From Catonia carolina (taxonomy: Eukaryota > Arthropoda > Insecta > Hemiptera > Achilidae): a DNA stretch of 64,000 bases. A model generated the notes under the pieces. It ran no database searches and was not told the origin of the DNA. It was given only the letters and a program-made list of their open reading frames with translations. The position numbers and the translations under genes are program-made. The first letter of the stretch is position 1; each line of letters begins with the position of its first letter. The DNA lies in assembly GCA_035578175.1 (NCBI GenBank), contig JAQMRL010000003.1:105636969-105700968 (forward strand), read 5' to 3'. This document shows positions 29,640-40,869 of this stretch, in pieces.

Positions 29640-29872
29640 GTTTTCGGATTTGTAATCTACACAAAAAGTTAGTGGGCGTAAATTGGGTTTGAAGTTCCGG
29701 TTTTGACTGAAAGTGGCCCAAAACCGGAAGTCAATAAATCAACGTCAGAAAATACAAGAGATAGCATCAAACAGTCCTCGGATTCGTAATCTACACAAAA
29801 AGTTAGTGGGCCTTGGTTTGAAGTTCCGGTTTCGACCGGAAGTGGCCCAAAACCGGAAGTCAAGAAAACAAA
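29640..29872 (+). repeat. Two tandem ~120 bp units with CCGGAAGT palindromic core
   Basis: Units at ~29640 and ~29776 share 'gtaatctacacaaaaagtta', 'gtgggc', 'ggtttgaagttccggttt' and 'aagtggcccaaaaccggaag'. Within each, 'agttccggttt' and 'aaaccggaagt' are inverted repeats. Open frames on both strands here arise from the repeat. Confidence 0.75.
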
Positions 29873-29904
29873 GTAGGAATTTGGAAACAAAAATAGTGTC
29901 ATTC

Positions 29905-30795
29905 GATTCCTCTTAAAGAGTAGATATAGAAATCACTAATAGTTTTTGCCATAAACCAAAGATACGCCTTTTTAAAAAATGCCACCAGTCTTGAGACGCG
30001 TCGTCTCAATAAAGGGATTTTACACAAAAGTTTTTTTTAAAGTTTTATTTAAAAGTTTCATCAAATATTGCAACTAGTTTTCTTTAATACTACATCAAGT
30101 TGGTGGCCAAAATATTTTTATTAGTATTTCAATCCAGATTACAATTTTTCAGAAAAGTAAATAAGTTTATCCAAACCATTAATTAAGATTTAAATTGGTC
30201 GTGGAACAAGACGACGTGTTTACATGAAGGTGTAGAATTTTTAACTAACAATTCAAAGCGTTGAGAAGTTCCAACTTACAACAAGAATATCGATTATAGA
30301 TAATTAGCAATTTATCGAGCATACCTTACGTCATAACCTGCATTAAAAAATTGTTAACACGGTTAATGTAAAACTATTAACACTACACCGTTATTAAGCC
30401 TTCTAACTCACAATGACAACCAACTTTAATGTTTTTATGACAGCCAAGATATACGTACGGCATTACTAGACATCATCTGTTTATAGTACTAAGCGTTAAA
30501 AAGATAATAAAGAGTTATAACAGTATTAAGTACAATAATACATTAATTGTTTTACGCCACTTACATTCTATGAAACACTTAAGTAATACATTCTGCATTA
30601 CTTTATTTACATATTACATTTTAGTAACGAAAATATTTGACTTAAGAGCGAGTAGTAATAAAATAATTGAAACCATACTTTTATTGTAATGCTACCAACA
30701 TACTTTTTTTAAAGGATAGACGGATCCAGAAAATTAAAGAGTGAATGTCCTTTAATATACGTATTATGAAATTAAGGAGAAACCCCAAATATATA
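29905..30795. other. AT-rich sequence, nothing recognised
   Basis: No feature seen. Confidence 0.35.
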
Positions 30796-30797
30796 TA

Positions 30798-31255
30798 CAG
30801 AGTGGTCCAAAAAAATGTATCCACTATGTAAAAGTCCATAACTTGTAAACTAATTGACGGAGTTGTCTCATCTTTGGTGAAAGTGTAGCTTAAAGTCCAA
30901 CTTAAAGATATCACTGTAGGTGTTCGAAATGGCCACCATTCAACATCCACACACAAACGATGCCGCCAAACTGCAGCACGAACTACTGTCTGCAACGTGT
31001 TCAGTTGGATATTTGCACAGGAATGTACGATGGATTCTCGAAGTTCATCCAATGTGTGTGGCTTTTGTCAATAAACGACGTCCTTCAGTGTTCCCCACAG
31101 GTAAAAATCCAGAGGAGATAAGTCTGGGGAACGTGGTGGATACTCCACAGCACCTCTACGGCCTATCCATCTTCCTAGTAGATTTTCGCCGAGATACGCC
31201 CTAACACGATGTGAAGTGCGCCTTACATTAGAGGGTGTCTTGCAGTCCCATTCAC
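30798..31255 (-). pseudogene. Mariner transposase 3' fragment (DUF4817 group) with one end
   Basis: Minus strand from ~31255: HRVRAYLGENLLGRWIGRRG, then EYPPRSPDLSPLDFYLWG (third catalytic Asp region), a stop, then QKPHTLDELRESIVHSCANI and VWRHRLCVDVEWWPF. The C-terminal coding stops are followed by non-coding sequence running to a likely terminal repeat starting CAGAGTGGTCCAAAAAAATG at 30798, preceded by tatata. The 5' two thirds are gone, so the element was truncated or broken. A different subfamily from the 37 kb copy. Confidence 0.75.
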
Positions 31256-31440
31256 TTATTTATCTTTGTACCGGTATAGGCCTATTAGCACTCTAAACTA
31301 CGTATGAGATAAAATCTACTATGCATTATAAGATAAAATAAATTATCTTTTAAAATTAAAATAAAACTTGGTTAATTATTATCAGAATTCGTAGAAGCGC
31401 ACGCTCAAAAACGCAATAGGCCTATTTGATTTTAAAACGC

Positions 31441-31800
31441 AGTTTGTGAATTTCCAGCTTCATGTTATTAACTTACCAACTGAAAACACCTACACTCTTG
31501 ATCATATAGGTAATACAGACGAAACTCCATTCTATTTCAAAATGCCTAGAAACTACACGGTTGAAGGAAAGGTCTGCTGATCAGTATTAATTACTGCAGT
31601 CCAGTTTTATGGTTTTTGCATTTGTTGATTCATGCGGTATTTAAGTCTTTACTGGCAAAGAAGTTCAATAAAAAACTACTGGGTACGAGAACTGGGAGTT
31701 AAAACTGGTAGAAGTTTTGTTATGTGTAACAGCCGATGGAAACAAACTTCCTCCTTATTTGATACTCAATCAAAAAAGTAGATTCAAGAATGTTATTATT
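31441..31800 (+). pseudogene. pogo/Tigger-like transposase fragment (DDE_1)
   Basis: Broken frames read HVINLPTENTYTLDHIGNTDETPFYFKMPRNYTVE-like sequence (first catalytic Asp in the N-(T/M)-D-E-T-P motif), then, after frameshifts, KTTGYENWELK and LCVTADGNKLPPYLILNQKS. These two blocks in this order are characteristic of pogo-like and Jerky-type DDE_1 transposases. No helix-turn-helix or centromere-protein-B domain and no terminal repeats found. A relic of about 330 bp. Confidence 0.75.
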
Positions 31801-31804
31801 TCTA

Positions 31805-32482
31805 TCAATTTCATGTTACATTTAATTCTGTTTCATCGCCCATTTCAGGTAATAAAATTTCACTTTATATTTGAAATAAGATTTTGACGATTTTTTCTAG
31901 ATATAATTTTTTCAAAAATTTGTACTGCCAAAATATGCTGCGTCATAGATTCGAGGGCGTCTTAGAATAGAGGATATATTATAACGTAAAATAAGTGGTA
32001 AATTGTAAGTTTAGTTGAAGTAGAGTAAACCAGTTGATGATGAAGCAACGTTGAGCGCAGTATTCTTGACTCCTACTCGCACATAACGAAGGAATCTTAT
32101 ACCTGAAACGTATGTAGTGTGAAGTGAGTAAAGCAAGTAGGGATGACAACGATGTATAGTCTTTCCCCCCTGACCGGCCAACTTAAAATCGTTTTACTTT
32201 ACCAGAGATGACAGTAATAACGTTAACAGTTTAGAAAAGTACCGATTCACTAGCGGCTTTGTTTAAAACAATCTGTTTATAGCACGTAATTGAATAATAT
32301 CTCTAAATGCATTAAATTAATTCTAAATAAAACACTCAATGAATTTAGTAGGCCTACATACAGAACCAACTTCTTCAAATATTTTATCAGCATATTTTAA
32401 AAACTTTTTGACAAGTACAGATCCACGATAAAGTTTCACGTAGCCTACTACAAAATTTATATATAATTATATATATATAATA

Positions 32483-32513
<31 letters not shown>

Positions 32514-32525
32514 TATACATATAGA
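31805..32525. other. AT-rich sequence ending in (AT)/(AAT) microsatellites
   Basis: Unremarkable until a microsatellite at about 32455-32520. Confidence 0.4.
32455..32520. repeat. (AT)n / (AAT)n microsatellite
   Basis: Alternating 'tatata' then 'taataataa' runs directly left of a LINE tail. Confidence 0.85.
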
Positions 32526-32527
32526 TA

Positions 32528-32693
32528 GCAGGAAAGCGCCGGCCGGGCAGAAGAAAAGCGTCCTGGCTGAAGAATTTGAGAGATTGGTTTGGTCTCAGCT
32601 CCACGTCACTGTTCCGAGCAGCTGTTTCGAAAAATAGAATAGCAATGATGATCGCCAACCTCCGACGCGGAGACGGCACTTGAAGAAGAAGAA

Positions 32694-32695
<2 letters not shown>
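32528..32695 (+). pseudogene. 5'-truncated LINE: last ~50 codons only, frame intact
   Basis: Plus-strand frame reads KRRPGRRKASWLKNLRDWFG, then STSLFRAAVSKNRIAMMIAN and LRRGDGT before a stop at ~32682, then a (GAA)n tail. This is the conserved extreme C-terminus of a common insect LINE. The minus-strand open frame 32467-32679 is its shadow. It is sandwiched between two AT microsatellites. The reading frame is undamaged and GC-richer than its surroundings, suggesting a fairly young insertion. Confidence 0.75.

Positions 32696-32745
<50 letters not shown>
32696..32745. repeat. (AT)n microsatellite
   Basis: About 45 bp of perfect TA repeat after the LINE tail. Confidence 0.9.
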
Positions 32746-32746
<1 letters not shown>

Positions 32747-32749
32747 TAT

Positions 32750-33825
32750 ATAATTATATTAAGCTAAACAGTGTTTTATTAAGTATTTTATTGCAATAGT
32801 CAACATTTTATTGCCAGATTTTGCTTCATGATAACAAACTTTCTCACTCATTATTATTGAACTATCACTAGAAATTACAGTAGAATCTTTTACTATAACA
32901 AACCTCCTAGCGGAGGGGAACAATTCAAATGGATAGTTGGAGGTCGGAATGTACTACGTACGTTTAGCAAAAGTAACTTTATAAAAAGTTTTTAATACTT
33001 GAAATTAACCTAAAATTATTTTGTTTCAAAAAGTTTCAAACTCTCGAGTAGGTAGGTAGTCGCTAATAAATTTTTGTAAATGATAAAATTTCAAAGTTCA
33101 AAAGAAAGAAACCTTATAACTATTTTTGATATTGTACAGCCTCTTCTGAAAATTTCGTACGTTGGCCTTTAGCGCTGACAGTAGTTAATTGATTGACACG
33201 AAGCTTGGGCGCAACATACTGCATAAAATTGATTTCTTTGAATTTAATTATTGTCGACTCATATAATAGCGGTGAATTATGTCTGCGAACAAAGAAACTT
33301 GACAGCTAACTCCAATTATTTTCAAGAAAATACTAACAAAGGTAAACAATTTAAATACCTAATAAACTTGATAAACTACAAACCCACTAAATAATAATAA
33401 ATATGCCTATTTCACACTTCTACAATTTGCGGGTAATTATCGATAAAAATACTGTAATTAATATAGGTAATATATTAATAAATAATGTTTTACAAAAATA
33501 TTTTGAATATTTCAAAAATTGTGAAGTTTGTTAAAGTGTAAACAGACATGTTTGTAAACACATTATACTTGTCAGTGTCTAAATATTTTAAGGTCACAAG
33601 GAAACTGTCAAAAGGAAATATTTACTTTTTACTTTCTAAGTACGCGTAAGAAAAGTTATGTAATAGTTCAAAAATTTCATTTTTATATTTGGCAAGTTAA
33701 TCTAGACGGTCTAGGTGTTTTTACAATCAAGTTTTATCATCGAAGGAATGTATTCAGATTAAGTCTTACCCGCAAGTAACTTTGAAATTTTCAGAGAAGC
33801 TGAAACTTAAGAGTGCTTAACTGTA
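32750..33825. other. AT-rich sequence, nothing recognised
   Basis: No feature seen. Confidence 0.35.
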
Positions 33826-33840
33826 AAAATAATAGCGTGA

Positions 33841-34290
33841 GTTTTTTTTGTCATCAGTCTCTCGATTGGTTTGATGCAGTTCTCCAAGCTGTTCTATCTT
33901 GCGCAAGTCGCTTCATATGTACATAAATCCTGTTACACCCTACATCTTTTGTAATTTGCTTTATATTATATTCTAACCTTTGCTTCCCCCTACAATTCAC
34001 TCCCTCAATATTACCCTCCATTATTGATAGACCAAAACCTATTGTCTTAAGATATGCCCCACTAGCCTATCCCTTCTTCAGGTGAGATGTTTCCATACAC
34101 TTATTTTTTCATCTACTCGTTTAAGAACCTCTAAATTACTTATTTGTCCACCAATCTAATCTTTAACATTTTCCTATAACACCACATTTCAAAAGCTTCT
34201 ATCCTCTTCCTTTCTACAGCCCTTATCAACCACGTTTCGTTCCCGTATAATCCTACACTCCAAACATAATTTAAGAATTTTTTCCTAATC
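33841..34290 (-). mobile_element. 5'-truncated copy of the RTE/BovB-like LINE
   Basis: Reverse complement matches 3' end of the 15.8-19.15 kb element from about 18.7 kb to its poly-A, including 'tgtcatcagtctctcgattg' and 'cttgcgcaagtcgcttcata'. Corresponds to the last ~145 codons of the ORF, with many substitutions and stops. Flanked by near-identical aatagcgtga (33831-33840) and aataacgtga (34293-34302), a probable target duplication with one mismatch. Older than the full-length copy. Confidence 0.88.
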
Positions 34291-34302
34291 TGAATAACGT
34301 GA

Positions 34303-35060
34303 CAAAAATAAGATAAAAGAAAATAAAAGCCTCTAATTGCTTAAAACGTATTACAAAAATTTATTGTAACTGAACAATGTTTAATCTGAATGATTAATCA
34401 GCCTTAAGCTGACTTTTGTGTCTTAAAGAAACAAAAAAAGTTTTTTTTGAAACAAAAAAGCAATGTTACAATCATGCTGATCACCTTACAAGTCACTCAC
34501 CAACAGATAAAACTCAATCATATCAACAACCTTCTACAAGCAAACTAACTTGGCTGGCCCGGAGGTCTATAACAGAATATGTATTGTTTTTGCACAAAGT
34601 TTAGATAATAGGCTAAACATTAAAAATAAAATATTTCCCGGGGATTTGATTAATTGTGATTCAATACGTCAACTTACCTTTATTTAAATAAGAAAGTTAT
34701 AGGCAGTAATATATTAGTAAGTAGGAGTAAAAGAGTATTTAAATTAGAATGTACTAGAATAGGAAATGCTGACGTAAGCAATATATACATATAGGCTATG
34801 TTCGATTTATTTAGTAAACAATAACAATGAAATAATTTATTACTGGGTACTATATTACGACTCTATAATAAACTAGGAAATGTAAAACAAATAATTATAA
34901 TATAATTATATTACCAAACGAAGTCACTTACCTACTGGGCTATGTAATTTATAAATGTAACGCTTGCACTTGGTTCATAATAAAAGTGATGAATTTGGTA
35001 CCTTTTTATGGCGTGGAGTCTTGGAAGCTTAATGATTTCATGAGTAGGCCTATACATTTA
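34303..35060. other. AT-rich sequence, nothing recognised
   Basis: A 62-codon open frame at 34416-34604 has no motif. Confidence 0.35.
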
Positions 35061-35064
35061 TTTT

Positions 35065-35195
35065 TTTGGTTTAACGTTCGACTGTTTTGCAATTACTGCT
35101 AATGCTGACGGTGAAAGATGAAATGATTTTTTTGTAACGTATGAAAATATGCTGTGCCTGAGTGGGATTCGATCCCAAGTTTGCTTTCAAGTATT
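35065..35195 (-). repeat. tRNA-derived SINE, family C, partial
   Basis: Minus strand: box B 'gggatcgaatcccactcagg', body 'accgtcagcattagcagtaa' and tail side 'tgcaaaacagtcgaacgtta'. Confidence 0.6.
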
Positions 35196-35199
35196 TTCA

Positions 35200-35482
35200 T
35201 GAGTAAAAGACTTGAAGCGTTTGAGAAGTGGCTCAACAGAAGGATGCTGAGTCTCGTGGGTGGATCGCGTCTTTAATGAGGAGATACTGAGACACATACA
35301 GATCTCAAAAGAAGTCATGAACATTATAAAGTTTAGAAAGCTCGAATATTTGGGACAAATAATGATGACGAGAAATGCCAACGAGAAAAGATATAGGTTG
35401 CTGTAATCTATATTACAAGGATGAATAGCTGGACAATGTAGCGTGGCGAGAAGACTTATTTCCTGGTTAAAAAATCTGAGAA
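35200..35482 (+). pseudogene. LINE C-terminal remnant, part 1 (split by a MITE)
   Basis: RLEAFEKWLNRRMLSLVGGS, then in another frame FNEEILRHIQISKEVMNIIK, KLEYLGQIMM, and RLISWLKNLRE just before the MITE. Matches the C-terminal region of the same LINE group as at 32.5 kb. Frameshift and several stops. The minus-strand open frame at 35187-35381 is a shadow. Confidence 0.75.
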
Positions 35483-35870
35483 TGTAGTAAAACGGACACC
35501 AAATAAGCTTGGCGGTTTTTCCTGAAGTGCGCAGAAGATTTATTTTGGTAATACCGCGCTCTGTTGCTTGAGCAAGTGGTGGGGGTCAGTGCTGTACTAG
35601 CTCTTATCACATTCACATCGTTTTCGCAAGTTATAAATATCGTCTAACCTGAAAACATTAGTCGGTAATATGTTGTATTTGGTAGGCTTTAATTTTTGTA
35701 CATAATGTTTACAATTGAATATTTTTAACGTCACTAATAGATGATAATTTACATCGTTTAGAACATGTGATTTAATAGGCAGTTTGGTACTAAGACACGA
35801 AATCTACCGACTGAATCCGAACTGTTCGCGCTGCTACACCGGCCAGCTTATTTGGCGTCCGCTCTACTCG
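35483..35870 (-). mobile_element. MITE, ~388 bp, copy 2, inserted in a LINE
   Basis: Inverted relative to the copy at 12230-12600: right end reads (reverse complement) 'cgagtagagcggacgccaaa' with 'gccggtgtagc' following, left end 'aacggacaccaaataagctt'. It breaks the LINE frame between WLKNLRE and the LFRAAV block, which dates it as younger than the LINE. Confidence 0.82.
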
Positions 35871-35968
35871 AAAACGACAAAACAGCTGTTTCGAGCAGCA
35901 GTGGATAAAATTCAGATCATTAATATGGTGGCCAACATCCGGAACGGATAGGAACCAAAGAAGAAGAA
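35871..35968 (+). pseudogene. LINE C-terminal remnant, part 2
   Basis: Resumes with LFRAAVDKIQIINMVANIRNG and a stop, then a (GAA)n tail, exactly the C-terminal block of the 32.5 kb LINE copy. Confidence 0.75.
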
Positions 35969-35984
35969 AATTGGTAACTTTTTT

Positions 35985-36095
35985 TGTAATCCCTAATTGG
36001 TGTACGTTGCAATCTGTTCAATTGAGAACAATAAGCAACCCCATGATCCAATGAGATGAGGATGATGTGTATGACGGGTAAATGACTACGTGTAA
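35985..36095 (-). repeat. SINE family B, 3' end only
   Basis: Plus strand 'aatccctaattggtgtacgt', 'caattgagaacaataagcaa' and 'gatgaggatgatgtgtatga' match the 3' third of the copy at 56448-56740 in reverse. It shows the uninterrupted sequence at the site where the 47.6 kb MITE inserted. Confidence 0.7.
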
Positions 36096-36099
36096 CTAC

Positions 36100-37030
36100 T
36101 TTATTTTTTATAAAAAAAATGTGCTTGCAATAGTAAGCACATTCGCATATGAACGCCTATGGATACCTGGATATGACAAGCGGAGAAATTTTCGATACAG
36201 ATTCTCTACATAATAATGGGCCCGAAGATAGTAAGCGGACGGTTTAGGCTACGTGCAAGAGTTATGCACAATGTAAATCGAAACAGTACGAATACCTGTA
36301 CAGAATTAATGAAAAACATTTTAAACACATTTTTATACACTAAATATGCACGTAAGGTGCTTGGTAAATGATATGAACAAGTCAACAAACCCCTGAAAAA
36401 TTGAATGAACCGAAAATACATTTTGGATCAAACCACGTACGAATTAAGACTTCGTTGAATTCAAACATATGTCATGTTATTTTATGTGTAATCGTACTTA
36501 CACGCTTCATTGATTATGTTGTTATTTGAATTGTATTAACAGTTTGGAATGTTGTGAAACATTCTATTTGGAACCTTAGAACGCTTAGTAAACTAAATAT
36601 AGTAAACTATATTATAACTATAATAGAACGCTTAGTAAACTATTAAATAGGTGCTAGTAAGTGAATCTTTGATGATTCTTATATGTACTAGATCTTGTAG
36701 TAAAAAGTTAAATAAAGTACTTTTGTTGACAGAATTTTTATGTTTTATTGTAAATAATCGAAACTTCTGTGACGGTAGTTCTACGGAGAGAAAAAAACGA
36801 GCAGATAGACGGGAAAAATGTTGGAAAGCTTACAATGAACGAAAACTAAGAATTCGGATAACAATAAAACCTTCTTGAATTATTACAGTTACTTAACCTG
36901 GTCACGACCACAGGGACTTGAGGAGCTTCACCCACACCGAACGATAAATACAAATTTCATACCAGTAATATCCCGCGGGTCCCTGGTACGACTACTGGTC
37001 AGGTCTGATATTTTATCAACGCTCGGTTTT
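36100..37030. other. Sequence without recognised feature, target of the mariner
   Basis: Two short frames (36651-36878 with an Arg/Lys-rich end; 36875-37066) lack family motifs; not called as genes. Confidence 0.3.
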
Positions 37031-37033
37031 ATA

Positions 37034-38369
37034 CAGGTGATCGTAAAGTCGCGCAACCCAAAATAATAACAGTCTTAGAAAGCTGTAATGTATTTTTTCT
37101 TTTTCTTTCAAAGTTTACGATACAAGTTATAATTACAACTTACTTACTTACAAGTTCACAACAAGTGCTGGAAATGTCCACCGTGGTTTGCAATGCATGC
37201 ATCAACGCGTTTTCTTACATTGCACGCAACCTTTTTGAGTGTAGCAGTAGCAATATTTGATATAAAGTCTTCAATGTTTCTTCTAAGTTCATCTACTGCA
37301 TGCGGGTTGTTTTTATACATATTATCTTTCAAGCCCCATAAATAAAAATCAGGAGGAGTCAGATCTGGTGACCGAGGAGGCCACAAACCACGAGAAATTA
37401 TTCGGTCATCAAAGAAATCGTGGAGAAATTGGATAGTACTGTTTGCCGTATGCGAAGTTGCTCCGTCTTGTTGTAGCCAGCAATAAAGTTCAACAACATG
37501 TAGCAGTGCTACGAACTGCATGATTATTTCTTGATAACGTTCTGCTGTGATTGTATCCGAAAAAAAGATAGGCCCGACAATCTCCGACGAGATACACCAC
37601 ACCACACCCCAATTTTTTGAGAATGTAATGGCTGTTCATGGAATTCATGTGGATTCTCTGCAGACCATACTCTACAATTTTGACTATTAACATATCCACT
37701 TAGATGAAACCAAGCTTAATCGCTGAAAAAAACTTTGTCCAGAACAGATACGTCATTTCGAATGAAATTTTTAAACCAATGACAATACCGCAATCGCTTC
37801 TCCTTATCTGGCTCTTCGAGCTGATGAGTTACGTTAATCCGGTACGGATGTAATTTTAATAACTTAGTGGCTTTATGAACACTTCCATAAGACAGCCCAG
37901 TCTGAGTAGAAAGTTTTCGAAGAGACTTTTTTGGAGAACGAATAAACGTTTCACTTATCGTCTGCAGACTGTCGTCAGATAAAACACTTGGTCGACCGGT
38001 ACGATTACGGTCATTCACGCTACCTGTATCCCGAAAACGATGAAACAAACGAAATATGGTCAAATTGTTTGGCACTTTAGCATCTGGAAAGGTATTGGAG
38101 AAATGTTCTTGACACTTCGCGTAGGATTTCGATTCACAGTAACTCAAAACGATAGAGACGCGTTGTTCTTGCGTAAAAGACATTGTGACTCGAACTGAAC
38201 AAACCAACTGGTTTCTGGCTAACTGTTGCCCGGTGGCGTGATCTAGCAGTGCTGCAACATACTGTACTACTAAACGAAAAATTCCCATATTCTAATCATA
38301 CTTTACAAATTTACCTTCAATTCCTACACGGCTTCAAACATTTGGTTGCGCGACTTTACGATCACCCGG
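37034..38369 (-). mobile_element. Complete mariner-like element (1336 bp)
   Basis: Both ends carry GTGATCGTAAAGTCGCGCAA in inverted orientation (37038ff and, reversed, ending ~38365), total inverted repeat ~26 bp. A TA dinucleotide lies at 37032-37033 and 38370-38371, the expected TA target duplication. Length is right for a mariner. The transposase gene runs on the minus strand but is disabled. Ends differ completely from those of the 8.58-9.52 kb element, so it is a separate lineage within the same broad group. Confidence 0.92.
37156..38183 (-). pseudogene. Mariner transposase, one nonsense and one frameshift lesion
   Basis: Starts MSFTQEQRVSIVLSYCES at 38183 (a DUF4817-type helix-turn-helix), then RTGRPSVLSD (GRPR-like hinge) and a second HTH with LRKLSTQTGLSYGSVHKATK. 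First catalytic Asp in VFFSD at ~37718, immediately followed by TAA where Glu is usual. FHLSGYVNSQN and FHEQPLHSQK follow in the same frame; near 37590 a frameshift moves reading to the frame of 37605-37156, with WLQQDGATSHTA (second Asp) and PPRSPDLTPPDFYLWG (third Asp). Spacing from second to third Asp is about 38 residues, longer than classical mariner (34). Ends GGHFQHLL. The upstream M at 38288 is within the frame, but the conserved start is 38183. Confidence 0.9.
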
Positions 38370-38384
38370 TATATCACCCTTCAC

Positions 38385-38425
38385 TATCCCTAATGTGCAT
38401 AACAGTCTGACGTAAAACAAAAAAA
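38385..38425 (+). repeat. SINE family C tail fragment
   Basis: 'acagtctgacgtaaaacaaa' followed by an A run, as at 2080-2103. Confidence 0.45.
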
Positions 38426-38429
38426 ATTT

Positions 38430-40725
38430 CAAGACTCAGCCCCCCTCCGAACCAATTCACGGGTGTGTGCCGGGCCTGGTCTAAAATTATCCTAAATACC
38501 AAAAATATAAGTTTAGTTGGTCACAAAATAGTACTGAATTTTAAAAGATTCGACGTAATTTATACAAGGATTACGTGCTAATTCAAACCAATTAATACGT
38601 ATTAATACAAACGTTTAATAATTATTATATACAAACAAACGACCTTTATTATAATTGTCGATTACAAAAACATTTAAAATCGTTAATTTATTATCAAATT
38701 AAAACTAAGTAATTCATAGTAAAAAAATATTAGGTTATGCGAATATTAGATAATTTATCATCCATTAAATCTTCAATTTATTTTTTAATAATTATAATTA
38801 TTATTGTAAAAACATTATGCTCATTGAAATTTCACTGGGTCAATTTAATCAATTACAATATACGCTTATTTTTAAAGATAAAATAATTTATCTGTAGGCC
38901 TATTTATTCATCAATTTTTAATAATATAGTCGCAATTTTGCAATCTATAAACTTCACTTAATGTAAACTTCACTTTTAGGTCAACAGTTTTGATTTTATT
39001 TGACATCCTGTTATAGCCAAATATTTTTCATAATGTTTAACAGAAGTTCGAAAGGAAAGAGGATTTCAATTCGCGGCCCATGTGGGTTTTTTTATCATAC
39101 GTGCACCGAATACGAGAGATTTCGACTGGTTTGAGTGATTTTGCTTTATTTTATTCAGAACATTTTTTAATTGGTACCATAAAAATATTTATATGAATTT
39201 AGACCAGTAGCTTTCTTAATTTTTTTAGATCTGCTATTTTATTATCCCACGAAATGGAGGAGCTCTTTTACTAAATATCCAAAGTAATGAAGATGTAACC
39301 CATATAAAAATGTATATTGTTGACAATATCAAACTACGGTAACGAGGTTTTTCAAATTAAAATCAAATAAAATTTCTCTAATCTATTATATCTAAAAAGA
39401 TAAGGGTTTTTATCGCGTTCGGCCTCAACCCACGCTAGACTAACTCCGTCAACTTTTTGTTAACGAAGCTCTCCGCATGCACATTTTCATCATCCATCTT
39501 TATTTTGTCCATATTCCCAAATGAGGAAATAATAAAAAAAACTAACATTTAAAAAAATCCAATTCTTTAAATATTTACCGCCCCGATGCCGTATTAATCA
39601 ATTTGCGGCCTTTAATCAATTTTAGGACTAATCCAATTTTATGGAAATTTTCTTAGTTTCGGATGAAATTATACCGTTTTGAAAAATCAGAAGAACGTCG
39701 GCTATTTGCTGACCTATTCGGAGATTTTATATATATTTTATTTGTTTTTTAACTTTACTTTATTAATTTACAAACTGTTACAAAGAATATCAATTGAATT
39801 ATAAAATCTGAATAGTACAATCATTTACTTGTGTAGAAATAATACCTAAATCTCAAGTCATTTTGATTAAGAAAATACCAAGTTTTGGAGAATGTAAATT
39901 CTAAACGAATCCCAAATGTTTTTATTAAATTTGTATATAAAAAATACAAGCTAATTACAAAATCCTTACTAAGCGTATGTAGTATGACAATAAGGACGTA
40001 CTTACATAATTTATTTTCAAATAATCTGAGAAAATTTTGCCAATTTTACGATTTTTCCAGAGATTTTAATAGAGTAACAAAATGAATTTCTAGAAAAAAA
40101 ATTTAGTGTAATACGTGCAGTATATAGGTAGAGTATGTATGCATTAATGGAAAAAATTGAATCTATATTTAAACTCTTTTTACTGTTATCGAGAAAAATT
40201 TTCCGATTCCTTTTTAATCAAATTGTCTCTTCCTCACAGCCAGATCAGTTTTCTCTTCAAAAGAAGTAACGGCATAAGATATTTATTTGGTTAATTGAAG
40301 TTTCGAATAACTGACATTTGGATAATTGATTGTACTATTTGATATTACAAAAAAAAATTGTATTTGAAGTAATAAAAAGAAAATAATGAAAGATATGTTA
40401 TGTAGACTAAATTAATTAAATAACATTAATTAAATTACTGTGGTTTATTACAGACACGGAAATCAGAGTAATTCTTAAATATAATTGTTTATTGTTAATA
40501 ATTCGAAGACGCTGACGCGACAATTAATGATTTATTGTTTTATAAAAACATTATGATATTAAAACGATCAACGCTATTTATTAAGCCTGCTTGTTTTGCC
40601 TTGAGTAAAATTATGTGTTATAATTAAGCTTTCTTTTTAAACATGAATATTTCACTTTTAAAGTTTTATATAGACAATATGAATTGACAAATTTTACTCA
40701 GTTTACTTAAATTCGTATCAAAAGG
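38430..40725. other. AT-rich sequence, nothing recognised
   Basis: No repeat or coding signal found; the open frame 39885-40085 has no motif. Confidence 0.35.
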
Positions 40726-40727
40726 GT

Positions 40728-40866
40728 GGTCATTAGCGACTACTCTGGTTTAAGGAACGGTGGGTTTAAACGTGTAATAATTTTTCAGACCCCCATCCGG
40801 GAATGAAGACTGGAACCTTTCATTTTACAGCGTAGTAGGCTAACAACTGGGCTACAGATACAGTCA
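40728..40866 (-). repeat. tRNA-derived SINE, family A
   Basis: Plus strand 'ggtcattagcgactactctg', 'ccatccgggaatgaagactg' and 'gtaggctaacaactgggcta' are the reverse complement of body, box B and box A regions. Confidence 0.7.
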
Positions 40867-40869
40867 AAA

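Noticed and set aside
29669..29916. Open frames on both strands
   Set aside because: Produced by the tandem CCGGAAGT repeat; no protein features.
30920..31204. 94-codon plus-strand frame
   Set aside because: Antisense shadow of the mariner transposase fragment on the minus strand.
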